From NCBI GenBank assembly GCA_012845835.1, contig JABAKD010000016.1:23838053-23902052 (forward strand): a DNA stretch of 64,000 bases. Reading direction: 5' to 3'. The notes beneath the pieces were generated by a model. The model saw only the letters and a program-made list of their open reading frames with translations, searched no databases and had not been told where the DNA came from. This DNA comes from Undaria pinnatifida. Lineage: Eukaryota; Sar; Phaeophyceae; Laminariales; Alariaceae. Below, in pieces: positions 11,471-23,700 of this stretch (positions are counted from its first letter, which is position 1; each line of letters starts with the position of its first letter). The position numbers were made by a program, and so were the translations under genes.

Positions 11471-13899
11471 GCCCGCTCCCCCCGTCTCCCCTCCCCCGCC
11501 TCCGCCCGTCCCCCCTTGGTGGCCGCGAGGGACGACGCGGAGGGAGAGAGAGAGAGATTCGTTGAATCGACCAAGAATGCTATTCGATTGGTTGGTTGGC
11601 TGGTTGGTTCGTTTTGTGAAATGTCACGGCGGGGCGCTGTCGGGTGCATGCTGCGGTGGGGAAGAGAGCAGGGGGACAATCAATCATCAGACGGTTGGGT
11701 GGTGATCGGCCGTGTCGCACCGTGCGTGTTTTTGAAGTTGTTGTATTTGCTCCAAGGCAGGGGTGCGATAAGGTAGCAGAGGGCGGTTGAGATAACCCCC
11801 CCCCCCCCACCATTTCTCCATGCCTCCATCCCACACGGTTGCTTGGAAGAGACGAAGCACTACAACCGCTGTTGCTGTAGCCGGAGCTGGGTTGTAAGAT
11901 ACGAAGCATGTCTACCGCTGTAGCTGTGGTTGTGGTTGTAGCGGCGAGTTTTCTCAAATGGGCGCAGCATTGCTGGCGCTGTTGCTGTAGCTTTGGCTTT
12001 GGCGATGGTTTGGGGGACTTTCGTCATCCATGGACTTGTGAGACGCTTAGAAGCAGGGGCTAATTGGGCGGATGCTTTTCTCCCGCAGAGGCACATTCGT
12101 AGAAGATCGCTCGAGATTTGCCAAGGCGACAACTTATATTGTGATACGACGTGGAAGGCTCGCGATCTGCGACGACGATGACAAAGACGCCTTCGTTTTT
12201 TTTATATTGAGATTGCTACTACGGTGATTGGCGTCGTGTCTGTCTGCTCCGGGAAGCCTTGCGGCGAAACGGTCGAACGTTTTTCCTTTTGTAAAAAGGG
12301 CACGCGACGGTTTCAACGGCTATTTTCGCTATGTAACCGTTTTGTAACCGCCCCCGCCGCTTTGTAACCGTTTGTAACTGTCCCCGCCGGTTGGGATTTT
12401 TCTTCTTGAAGGCGGACGTATTGTCGAAAGAGCCGTTGGATTCCTTCCCTGCCGCTGCTCTGTAACGCGGTTGGTTGTACAAAGTGTATGTTCTTGATTT
12501 TTTTAGTTAGAGGAGTTCGTAGTTTGCGGAAGGTCGTGCAGTACAATGGCTGGAGGGGGTGGGGAGAGGTATTCATGTGCACACTCTTGTTTGAGATACA
12601 TGATTTCGTTACTATAGTAGTAGTGAAAGCATTTAGTTCTTGAGGGAGGGGGTAGGGGCGGGGTGTACTGACCAATAAAATTGCTGGTCGGTTTTGAAGC
12701 TTGAGATGCTGGTCGGTACTACTGTTCTTGGCTTGTGTCGCCTTTGATGCGTACCCTGCCGGTATTAAGCAGGTATGCAGGGTTTGCACCTTTATACCGG
12801 CGTTATCTATCGTGCCAAGCATCAACAACAGCAATGACGAAAAAATGACAACACAAATGTCACTTTGCTTGTGTCTGTAGTACAACGTGGAGAAACATGT
12901 AATATTATTGAGTGTTAAACGCCGCGTACTGAAATCTGCTCTCAGACTTCTCTTGTAGGGTTAGTTCCGTTGTTACTGTTCAGCAAAAGAAAATTCATCT
13001 TAGTTGGTCGCGTCTGCCTTTAGATTGCTTCTCGGTACTGTATGTAGCTCTTCAATTTTCAACCAGGCCATAGATAAACTGGGTCGATTCGAAAGTAAGT
13101 ACACATTACACGCCGAGGCAAGACGAGCAGAATGACGCGCCTGCTGCATGCTGTGTGCTTTTTTTCGCCTCACGATACTCAGCTCATACTGCACTCTCTC
13201 GTACATACTGCTGCGAGAAAAAAAAACGTGCGTTGCGCACAGGAATGGACGAGGAGACTGAAGACTCGTTTGTTTCTGTTGATCTTGATCTTTGCATTCA
13301 AACGCTGAAACGACGAGCGTGTGTTCGTAGAGAACAACGAATGAGTACTACCAAGAGTTGTACACCGGCAAGACTCGTACGACCCAAGTCTGCGGTGTTA
13401 TGATTGCATTATACCCCCAATTCAGTACCGAATATGTGCCACTCGCGCGAGTTGCTCCGTCCCTCGGTCAAAAATGGAGACATCTGTGACAGCGCGGAGC
13501 AGTATCAAACAAGTCCATGGGGATACGTTCCACTTACGAAACCAACACGAACTAACAAATAAACTAAATGGGGCAGCCACTCGGGCACGGCGCTCTGCGC
13601 GGCCGAAAGTAACCTCCTTAGCGGCATCATGCAAGATAGCCTTGGTCGTCGGACAACGAGCGCATACACATACATACGATATTGCGTCATGAGTGTATAT
13701 GATGAGCTGTATGAGCGCGGTTGCTTGTTTCAAAACCGTTTCATGGTACTTGTACTTGTAACGTCTTTTTCGAGCCGGCTCGTTGTCCATCCATACACCC
13801 AAAAAAAAACGGCGATCACCCACCCGCACCGACCGAGCTGCATCACACTACTTGTAACATCTATCTGCACCTGTCAGGTCCTGACGAGGCACGGAAGCA
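11471..13899. other. intergenic, no gene recognised
   Basis: Between two + strand genes. Contains an imperfect duplication of CGAAGCA..TACAACCGCTGTTGCTGTAG (about 11850-11950) and GTAACCG-rich text (about 12330-12390). Open frames here, including one of 190 codons on the - strand (12313-12885), have no recognisable domain or codon pattern. Confidence 0.5.
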
Positions 13900-16487
13900 A
13901 TGACAACGGCAGCAACCGATCAAAATTTGAGAGTAAGAAGAGTCTCTACACAGGAAGGAGCGGCAGTGCGACAACATGATACTATGCGAGTAGAAGTGCG
14001 ACAACGAATCGGGATACGCCCTGCCGGCGCGGTGTCCGCCGCCGCCAGCGAACGACCAGGGAGTCGGAACCTTAGCGTCATTGAGGCCTACCAAGACAGC
14101 TGTTTCGAGAGTCCGACAAGGTTTTTCACCGTTGCACCCGAGCACCCTAAGTTGGGAAAGTGGGCCATCCCGAGCACGCTCAAGTACAGCCAGGCTCCGC
14201 AGACGGCCCTCTTGGAGTCGCGCTCACGGCAGCCGCAAACGGTGTGCTCTTCTCCCGTCGCCGCTCGCGGCTGTCATGCCAAGGGAGGAGGAGGATCTCC
14301 CTCTTCACCCACGAGGTCGGCTAGTAGTCGTGGTGGTGGTGGTGGTGGTGGTGGTGGTGGTGGTGTAAGCAAGTGCAATGTCAAAGGACCACGTCATAAG
14401 ATGATGGAATCGATCAAGGCCGCTGGTGGTGGTGGTGGTGGTGGTGGTGGTGGTGGTGGTGGTGGTGTTCATAATAAAAATAAGAGGCCATTATCTGCGG
14501 CGGGAGCACTGCGTTGGGGCCCCGAGAGTCCTCCGCCGTCACCACCTCGGGGTGGACGTGAGGAGCCTAGAATAAACACGCCCGTTTCGGGCCGGGTGAG
14601 TGAGTCACACAGACTGCTTCGACCTGTCCTCCCGACGCATGTAGAACTGGCGACCCACGCACATACTTTATTGTCACTCGTCTCAATTTCTTCGCGTGTA
14701 GGTAGTTCGACGCGCCCGTCTTCCTGTCCCCACGATACATAGTGCACATCTGGGTATTTTACTGCAATAATAGTATCGAGTTGACAGTTTTGCGCGAGCA
14801 TCGTTGACGTCCGCGATCAACCAGTATTATATTTGTCGTTATGGTCCGCGATCAGCCTGGCCCGTTATCACCGACCTGCGACTCTTCACGGCACGTGGCA
14901 ACATCTCGGGTCGCACCCAACAAAGAGGCACTGCACTAGACAATACATTAAACTACACTGCTACTACCATAGTACTACTACCAGCTACTAGATAGAGCGG
15001 GTACTGCTACCAAACTGTAGACTATACTACTGCTAGTACCACGTACTACTGCGAAAGACTAGACTATAATGCTACTACCAGGTATAAAGAAAGCTCTACC
15101 TAACAAATGGCGGCCCTCCCCCGTGTCCATGTTTGTTTTCATGTTTGCTACGAACAAATCGCATGTTTGCGCAACAATTACCTGGTATACGTCTGCATGC
15201 ATGGATGGGCCCAACCTGGACTCGGTGATGCAGGTGGCCCCGTTGCACCAGCGAGGCGTCCAGGCGTCCTTCCGTCCGTCTTCACCCATCCTTCGCGGAT
15301 CGTTCGACCATCTCCAACAACGCCAGAACACAACGCCAACTCCTTGTACGGCCGTGAGTTTTCCGCAAAAAAACATCGGGCTTCCCACCGTGCGCCGGGA
15401 AGAGACTGGTCCCGACACTCATAATCAGAATCATCATCATCACCATGATCATCAGCATGTACAGAAAGGTTTTCCTGTTTTTGGCGGAGAGGGGGTAGAG
15501 GTACAATTATTGAAGACGGTCGCGCTTCGATCCGTTTCCGAGGCAGAAGAGGAGGAGGTCGACCCCGATGTTCGATACCGCGTGAGGTTTACGGACGCTC
15601 CGCATGGCCCGAGCGCAGAAGGGGGTGCCACGCTACCTGAACGTATTGTTCAAGAGGCGCGTGAGTCACCCCCGGTCCAGGTAAGAAGAAAAAAATCCCC
15701 TCAGTTATCTCTTTGTTGATGCCACAGGCAACTGAGTTTCCCTCTGCCAGAGCCGGAAAAATTATAGGGTGCGCCCCCGCCCGCCCCCAAGAGGGCGCAC
15801 ACAACATATGTAGTCTATGTCATGTAGCAGATGCGTTCTGTACGCTCCCACCGGCTACTCTTTGTCGTTGTTGTGATTTGGTGTGAGGTCGTTTTGTTAT
15901 TTCCAAGCAGTATGTTAATAGTAGCTAGCGTGGGTTTCAGTGCTCGGCGACCGTCCAACGAGACGTGGCCGCACACAGCTGTCGGGTAGATGTCTTTCGC
16001 TTTCCCCCGTCGGTGTATGCCGTGTACATTGATATTTATGGGGCATAGCATTCAGTAGCGTTCCCACTCGCTGCTCGTCGACTTTGTAGTATCATGGTCT
16101 CGGTTCCGTTCCAATCAACTGCTATGTTCCGCAACTACAAACGTAAAACAGGCGGTGGTTTTGCCCTCAGCATCTTCAACGCTTGTCCTACGACCAGACG
16201 TGTACACTTCTCCTCTGCAGCCTAAAATACGCCAATATGTTGGTGATTCCTCGCGTGGAGAAAGGCCGCCAGCAGGAGAAGCGGTAGGAACAGGAGCAGC
16301 AGTACCAGCAACAGCAACAGAGGAGGCTACCGGGGGCAAAGCATCGGAGGTAGATCGATGGGTATATTCGGAAGTGGACCCGTTTCTCTCAGCGGTGCGG
16401 CGAGGTCTGTTGCGGGATAGACCGGTCGATATTTCCGCGTACGTTTCAAACTTTTGTAGCGATTGGCGAAGGGGGGGTAACACTTAA
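13900..16487 (+). CDS. protein with C-terminal DPY-30/RIIa-like docking motif
   Basis: Three exons, 13900-14595, 15234-15680 and 16152-16487, joined at phase 0 by clean GTGAGT and GTAAGA donors and CAG acceptors; 492 residues. The C-terminus (about residues 449-488) reads EVDRWVYSEVDPFLSAV, then RRGLLRDRPVDISAYV. This is the two-helix pattern of DPY-30/RIIa dimerisation-docking domains, which tether proteins in axonemal radial spokes, AKAP-type scaffolds or chromatin complexes. The rest is low complexity: two polyglycine runs encoded by pure GGT, Ser/Pro-rich text and a His-rich stretch. A stop lies just upstream of ATG 13900 in the same frame, and an acceptor-like CAG ends at 13877, so a noncoding first exon is possible. 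A flagellar role is inference. The domain call is by pattern only. Confidence 0.65.
14331..14467 (+). repeat. two (GGT)n runs inside coding sequence
   Basis: (GGT)n at about 14331-14364 and 14424-14467, separated by about 60 bases of complex sequence. Both encode polyglycine in the docking-motif protein. Uninterrupted codon use suggests recent slippage. Confidence 0.9.
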
Positions 16488-18542
16488 CACAGTAATAATA
16501 GTCATCGTTGATCAGGGGATACCCCTGTTGGTGTGGACACAGTATGACAGCCTGCCAACCTTGCTCCGTGAGACACAGGACAAGACATCTACACAGCAAA
16601 AAAAAAAAAAAAAAAGAAAGCCGGGTCAAGATGTATTTACAGAAAAGACGAAAAAAATGGGAGCCGGTATTATTATGCTGAGGTTAGTGTAAAAAAACTC
16701 ACATCGTGTACAAAATACAGTCCGTGGCTAACAGTGTTCCTGTTTCTTCCTACCTGATACTGTGGAGGAGGGCGCAGGGTACATAGATACTACCAAATGT
16801 CCCATCACACCTGCCCACCACGAAGAAAAGGTACCCAACGTCTGGTCTATGAGATCCAGCGTCGTTTATGGATCTTCACTATTGGTTGACGTTCGGGACT
16901 ACCACAACCCCGAACGCAACCGAGAGTGAACGGCCCTCTACAATCCAACGACCCGATCTTCCTCTTCTCACTCGAAGCTCTCCCCTCCCATGAGCCGAGA
17001 GAGGTTTTGTGAAGGCACTTCCTTGCCGTCTTATACGAAAGAAGAGTGAGCCGCGGCCTCGACCAAGCCCGTCCAAGAGCAGGACAAGGCCGACATCGTC
17101 AGATCAGGCGACCTCCATATTAGCGTCTACGATAAGCCCCCACGGGTGGACGGGACCCTCCCGTTTCGTCGACATAGTAGAGCGTGGGCAAAAACCGCGG
17201 ACCTTCTGAACACCTTTCGGAAAGTCACCTGTTACGCAAAATCCACCGAACGTAGGCAAACTCCACATGCATGGCAGTCTTGCCTTTGCAAGCACATTTT
17301 CTAGCGCCTTAAATGACGCCAAACTCACAAAACGTGGTCAAGTCCACACGTTTGGTGATACTTGACGTTCCAAAAGGTGCTCAGATGATCGGCCTCTTGC
17401 CCACCTTCTACTATGTCGGCGAAAGGTAAGGAGGTCCCGTCCACCCGTGCGTTACAAACCAAGGCAAGGCCGTCATCATCAGAGGAGGTGAACTTCATAC
17501 CACAGTATATACTTCACACACCGTACGTGTCCTGGACAACCCTAAGGCAGATATATGTGTCCATTGCGAGATGAGACACGGTTCAACAACGACAAATGTC
17601 CGCGAGAGGGCGCGGCAGACTGCAGTGTAAAGAGTGGCTCCCGCGGGGGCTTGAGGGAGTCGGTGTTGGGAAAAGGCACACCGTCTTTCTTTTTGAATGG
17701 ATTTGTCTAATGTCTCAGTTATCCCCGCAGGGCAGCTAAAGTTCAAACACGGAAAACATTGCTGCTGGGAACCAAGCAGAAACGAAGCAGTGGTCATCCG
17801 ATGGCGGGTCTCACGACGCCTTGAGCAACCCCACCTCACGAGCAGCCAGCCCCTACCCCCAACACATTCGTAAGAAGAGCATCTAACCCTAACCCTATTC
17901 CACTATTCCACACATTCATACCGCCTTTCAGACGCGTGACGTCGCGTATCCTACGTACGAACCCTGACACAACCTAGTTCCCTCTCTGGTCACTATTAGT
18001 TATCAATAGCTATACTTGTGTTGACTCATTGCTGACATAACAGCTTTATAAGCGTTTGTTGAGCACGGGGAACGGTTGTAATAGTTTTCTCTCAGGGGGC
18101 GAACACGACATCCCGGGAGGACAGCCTGCAGAAGCTTACACAGCTTACAGCACAACGGTACGTAGGGGACAATACCAGCAGCTTGCGAACGACATAAGCG
18201 TAGTTAGTAGTGTAGTATATGAACTCACGGGAGGGTGCAGTATTCTGTGCACGTTACAACGACAACAACTACTATAGAAAGGGCCGATAAAATAGCTTAC
18301 CACACAGCGCACATTATATACACATTTTGCCCGCCGCTTGCGCCCAAAGATACTCTCGCAGCTGATATTCATCGTCTCGCAAAATAATAAGTCTGGTTTA
18401 CAATTAACACAAACGTAGTTTACGAATGGCGCAAAAGAAGAATACAAGTGAGAAGGCAGCCTAGCTCACACAGGTTACAGCGTGAACTTACGCGTGCACT
18501 ACCACTAGCTGACAAAGCCTTCAGTAGCTTGCCCATAATAAC
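16488..18542. other. intergenic, no gene recognised
   Basis: An A-run at about 16599-16615. At 17060-17480 two stretches resemble each other loosely (ACGGGTGGACGGGACC, reversed in part). No coding sequence with domain or splice support. Confidence 0.45.
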
Positions 18543-19280
18543 CAGGGTACTCCTCGGGAATTTTCCCGTCACGGTTTTCCCGTCGTAATAGATAGGCGGA
18601 TACGGGACGGTAGCGGAATACCGTCAAAATTCGCGATACCGTATACCGCCAAAGTCGGTACCGTCAAAAAACGAGAATCCGCTTCCCGTTTAAAAAGTAC
18701 CGTATTTTTCAAAACCGCCAAAAAAATACCGTCATGATGCAGTACCGTCAAAAAAGTACCGCCATGTGCCAATACCGTCAAAACAGTTCCGGCAAGACAA
18801 GTGTGTCTGTGAACTGCCGGTAGTCCAGTAGGTAGCGGGCACGACGGTGGATTTTTGAACTGGAGTTCAATCCTCACTGACGTTCTCTTTTTTTTTTTTT
18901 CATAACTTCGAGTAATTTTTTTTTTTTGTTGTAGGATTTTTGGTTCAGTTGGTTGCGTTTCGGAAGAACCAAAACCTCCTCTGCAGCGAATTTCACCGGA
19001 TCACATGTATCGTATGTTCGGTACCGGGTATAGGCGATACCGTCATTTTTCAGTACCGTGCAAAAGGTACCGTCAAAAAACGAGAAACCGTTTCCCGTTT
19101 TAAAAGTACCGTCATTTTCAGAACCGTACAAAAAAACCCGTCGTAATTCGCCGTACTGTATACCGCCAAAATCGGTACCGTCAAAAAATGAGAATCCGTT
19201 TCCCGTTTAAAAAGTACCGTATATTTCAGAACCGTCAAACTTCGTACCGTCATCAAAAACCGGTACCGAGGAGTACCCTG
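18543..19280. mobile_element. hAT-type non-autonomous element (MITE)
   Basis: Ends are perfect 15-base inverted repeats, CAGGGTACTCCTCGG (18543-18557) and its complement (19266-19280). Each end is flanked by the same 8 bases, ATAATAAC (18535-18542 and 19281-19288). An 8-base target duplication with CAGGG ends is the hAT superfamily signature. The interior has about three diverged copies of a module around ACCGTCAAAAAACGAGAA and TTCCCGTTTAAAAAGTACCG (about 18655-18715, 19070-19130, 19175-19235). There is no transposase frame, so it must move in trans if at all. Confidence 0.88.
18814..18890 (+). other. tRNA-like sequence inside the hAT element
   Basis: CCGGTAGTCCAGTAGGTAGC resembles a D-arm/A box, and GGAGTTCAATCCTC about 40 bases later fits a B box. 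GAAC and GTTC at the ends could pair, and a 12-base T run follows directly (pol III terminator type). It could be a pol III unit captured by the element or a nested SINE head. A working tRNA is unlikely. Confidence 0.4.
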
Positions 19281-19445
19281 ATAATAACTTGCTTTAACAA
19301 AGGACACAAAAAAGTAGCTGGCAAAAAATACCGCAGCAGCTCACTTAGCCTAAACAGCAATACCAAAGGTAGAAGAAAGTGGCGTGCCCAACCTTGAAAC
19401 AGCGAGAGTACGCGAATCGAACGTAATCACGACGCATTCCAACCC

Positions 19446-19806
19446 TCCACTATGAGCGTCCGAACCGCGGATCGGACGCTATAACGAAACGGTCACCCTA
19501 GCCAATAGCCGACTGCCAACCAACCCCGCATGCCGTTACAACCGTAGACTACAGGAGACATCACTTTCACCATATAACCGACGGCAACTTTGCAATAATT
19601 TATCGCAGATTGACGTCAAACTACTGGTTTTTAGTGTGGAACGATCGGTTTGACACCTTTGACCGCTGGATGTTTGCCCTTGGCTGACCGTCTCCTCACA
19701 CCATTGCCACGAGCGCCCAAACCGCGGATCGGACGCTATAAAGAAACGGCCACCCTGGCCAATGTGCGTCAGCCGACCGCGAATGTCGTTACAACCGTCT
19801 ACTGTA
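19446..19806 (+). repeat. direct duplication of an approximately 100-base segment
   Basis: The stretch from about 19446 (CCGCGGATCGGACGCTATAA, GAAACGG, CACCCT, CCAAT, GTTACAACCGT) recurs from about 19709 with few changes, 263 bases apart. No open frame is shared. Confidence 0.75.
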
Positions 19807-20307
19807 TGATCGTAACTCCTTTAGAACTGGGCCCACGTTGCTGAGGGCTAAACTATTCGAATTAGAGAGTGGTGACGGGTTTAATATAAACAGCTTCACC
19901 AGCCAAACAAAGCACCAACCATTACTCGTACGGTGTTCGCGATTACTACTACTACTACTACTACTACTACAAAACAAAAACTCTGTTGGGCTGAAAAAAA
20001 AAGAAAACAGTGTTGAAGCCGACGAAGGTCATAAACTAGACCCAAGAAGGCCAACGAACCCACCGAACAAATAAGGCTGGACAAAAAATAAATATTGGTA
20101 GGAAAACAAATTTCTAACCTATTTTTTCGCGGATTTTTTGGTGGGTTGAGTTGGCGTTCATCTGTGACGCTCGATGGTTTCAATACTAGCACTATGATGC
20201 ATTTTCCTACCAACCCCCAGCCAACCTAAGTGGGTACCAGGTATCTCGCAAACAAGCTATTATCGCCTGTAGTGCACCAACGATCCTCGCTCGCTGTTTC
20301 TGATCTT

Positions 20308-20608
20308 TCTTTTTGTTTCTCACACTTCTACTTTCCAGCTTCTGGACAAGCCATGGTCACCGGTGTCGTCCCTTCTCCCCCCCGGTTCTTGCCTTCAATT
20401 TATATCGCGTATAGGGTTCAGCAATCCCACTGCTCGTCGATTTTTCATCGCGTGTTGCTAACTCACCCTCTCGCGCTTTCCGCAAGTCAATTTTTGCACA
20501 AGAAGTCCCCACGAATTTACACGAGTACGCACTCGGGGGGATTCGAACTCACGAAACTGACCTATACCAGGCTCGAGAATAACCTGATACGCCACCGGGG
20601 CGACCGGA
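20308..20608 (-). mobile_element. tRNA-derived SINE, copy 3 (full length)
   Basis: Complete reverse-strand copy. The head on the - strand runs CCGGTCGCCCCGGTGGCGTA, then an A-box-like TGGCGTATCAGG and a B box GAGTTCGAATCC. The tail ends in AGAAACAAAAAGAAAG. It lies about 130 bases downstream of the ODC-family stop codon. Confidence 0.9.
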
Positions 20609-20739
20609 CTGATCTATACTATGTCAACGATCTCCACACACCCTGTGTCTATTTTTCTTCAAGAGCCGCAGCTACCTTCGCCACAGCAAAGTCTTGCTTC
20701 TGCCTGCCTGCCAACCACGCCCACCCTCCCGCAGCCAAC

Positions 20740-23700
20740 CTACTCCGCCACCGGGGTACCGGCAACGTAGCAGAATTTCGCGTGCAGCGCAGCCGAGGAG
20801 GCCACGGTAGCGATGCTCGCCGTGTACGCCCCCATCCTCGAAAAGTACAGCCAGTCGCCTGGCGCGAGCGACGTAGGGAGACGTTTCCTAGCGACCATGT
20901 CCGTCACCAGTCCGGACGGTCCCATGACCATCGCCTCCTCCTCTATCACCGATGTCGGCAAACCTTGTTCGCCATCGCCACCTCCGACCGCGCCGGCTTC
21001 ATTACCTTCGAGAGACAAGGACGCGTCCTCCTCTCGAAGGGGGGAGTTACGGAGTGGCGACACGAGACAGGGCTCGAAGTTGGCGTCGCAAAGCACCCTG
21101 TCCTTAAAGCAGCCGTCCACTCCTTCCCCTATATAGTAGGCTGTCGTTCTTCGCTGCCGGTCGCTATCGTTGCCTCCAGCGTAGTCCGACTCTGAAAAAA
21201 CACGCATATATTAGTCGACCATAAGGGGTCGCCGTAAGGGGTCACGCCGCGGTAGAGGAAAAACCTCATAGTTTCGCGGTTTTCTGACGAAAGAGCTCTG
21301 CAGCACCCAAAAATTATGTTCGAGATTCGAGATTCGAGGTTCGAGGTTCGAGGACAGCCTGTGCGCAGCCCGATCAACAGTGCACCACGATCATCACCAC
21401 CACCATAATGTGCAGCACTATCAGATGCATCACTACCAATTGCAGGCAGCACTATCACTACCAGGTGCAGGCAGCACAATCACTATCAGGTGCAGGCAGC
21501 ACTATCATACGGATATTATTTTGGTAAGCATGCGTGGGACTCTACTACAGCAACGAAATTGGGACGCTTGCTACGGCTTTAGGAGAGGTGTGCACTACAG
21601 TAGCTAGTGTGGACACCTCGTTTTTTCCGACGAGCTTCACTCAAAAAGCTCCATGCCCCACCCAAGCCTCCACTTTGACAACCGTTACTGACTCAACATC
21701 GATGGACAATCCAAGGGACAGGTGTACAACAAAAACAGTTGTCGACATGAAATGTCCTTCCAAAGGTCCTCGGTAGTTCCCGAGTTAAGAACTCCATGAT
21801 GCCTTAAGATACAATTTCGAGACATAAGCTGCTACCTCTGAATAGCAAGCAGCATGCATCATTAAGCCCCTCAGTCGAGGAGGCTCGTCGTTCACAACCG
21901 TGTTGGCCAACAACTGTAATCTACCATAGCACGCATCAGTACCATAGCACGCATCAGTGCTGCTGCTGGGGATGAGGGGAACGAGAGGTGGGGGGTGGTG
22001 AATGTGTAGTACTAACAAACAAACAGTGCTTAAAACAAAAAGAAAACTGGACGCAAACGTCCGGCACCTCTTAGGGCCAGGCGTCTCTTGGCGTAGATGC
22101 GTGCGAACAGTATGTGGCTCGCTTCCACAAAATACCGTCCTGGTTCCGCGATCACCTGCGTCGACACCCCCCCAAACACGGAGAAACGAAGGAAGGGGAG
22201 GAAGGAGGACGGAGGCAATGGGGGAAGGCCCGAGGGGGGGGGTGGAGGCAAAGAGGGAGAGAGGGAGTGAAGGAAGGAGGGGGGGAGGAAGGAGGGAGGG
22301 AGGATGTCAACGCATATAGCCGCGGGAGGCTCTCCCAATTGACTAATGGTGGCGATCACGCTCATGCTCGTTATACTTTGTTGTGTGCAAGCGTGCGGTT
22401 CACTTCAGTTCCTTGGGCATCGAGCGCAAAGCTACCCGAACTGCAGCTGGCGCGGTGGCTACACAGACGCCAAGGGCATATGACGCGACGGCGACGCACG
22501 CGGAGCCGGCCTAACACAACCACAGAGAGCCATCTCGCACTATTGCCAGCGACGGATTAAGAAAAACGGTAGCACGGAAGCGGGAATATGCCTCGTTTCT
22601 ATGCTACCCAGCTCAGACGGCCCAAGCTCGCACCATCACACCATGGGCAATAGACCGAGCAAGCAACCAACCAACCGTCCGTTCCATTCATTCGTTCATT
22701 TGTCCGTCCGTCTGTCTATCCTGTTGACATAGCACTACCTACTATTAAAATAATACGCAGTCACGTACCCATTATCTTACACACTCGTCCCCACTATCCT
22801 ACATACCAGGTAGTCAAGAGCGCTACATAGTCACGTGGGTGGGTACTGCGACATAATCCACGACATACATATTGTCTGGTTGAACGAGTGACGCCACCAC
22901 ACCGCAACGCCAGTTAAGCAACGAAAACGTCCGCTCACCCTCACTCCGCTGCTGGGGGGAAACAACCTGTCCAGCGCGGGAACCGTAACCTTGGCCACAT
23001 CAGCAAGAGACAAAGGTGGCGCTGTCGCAGTATCACCACCGCTACCGCTGCCACTGCTACCAACCGCTTCAGCTTCCTGCATCGCCGCGCTACCGTCTCT
23101 AACGGCTGCTGTGTCTGAGTGCGGATGGTAGACAGACTCCGACCCGTCCCACCCCGGGAAGCCACCCCCGATGTCGAGCAGCGTGAGGTGGAGTCCTTGT
23201 TGAGCGGCCAGGTCAAATACGCGTCTTGCCATAGCTAGCGCGGACGGGTAGGCCCCCGCGTCCTCGCAGCCGCTACCGCAGTGGAAACTGATGGTCGTAG
23301 TCGGAAAACGATGTTTGGGTATTTGTAGGTAGGGGGCGTCGAGTTGAGGGGTGTGAATGCGACGTGGGTGGGGAGGGGAGGGGAGGGGAGGGGAGGGGAG
23401 GGGAGGGGAGGGGAGGGGAGGGGAGGGGAGGGGAGGGGAGGGGAGGAGAAGGGAGGGGATGGGGTAGGCAAAGAGTATCGAGGAAAAACAACGGGGACGA
23501 AAGAGGTCGAAGTGGCCGAAATAAAAAGAGAGAGGCTAAATGCTTTTTGGTCATTAAGAACAATCTGGAGTGGCCCCAAGAAGCAAAAAAGAAAAAACGA
23601 AAAAACACAAGAGCAAGAAGAAATAAACGACAAAAGGTGGAACCTACTGTACGTCTGCAGAAACAAAGAGATAGAACAAGCCGTTGGCCACCTAGTTCAC

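Noticed and set aside
12313..12885. 190-codon open frame on the - strand
   Set aside because: Starts and ends in low-complexity GTAACCG-type repeats, has no domain, and composition is not gene-like.
20230..21195. 321-codon open frame on the + strand
   Set aside because: Runs through a SINE and then antisense to the last ODC-family exon; its length is a by-product of both.
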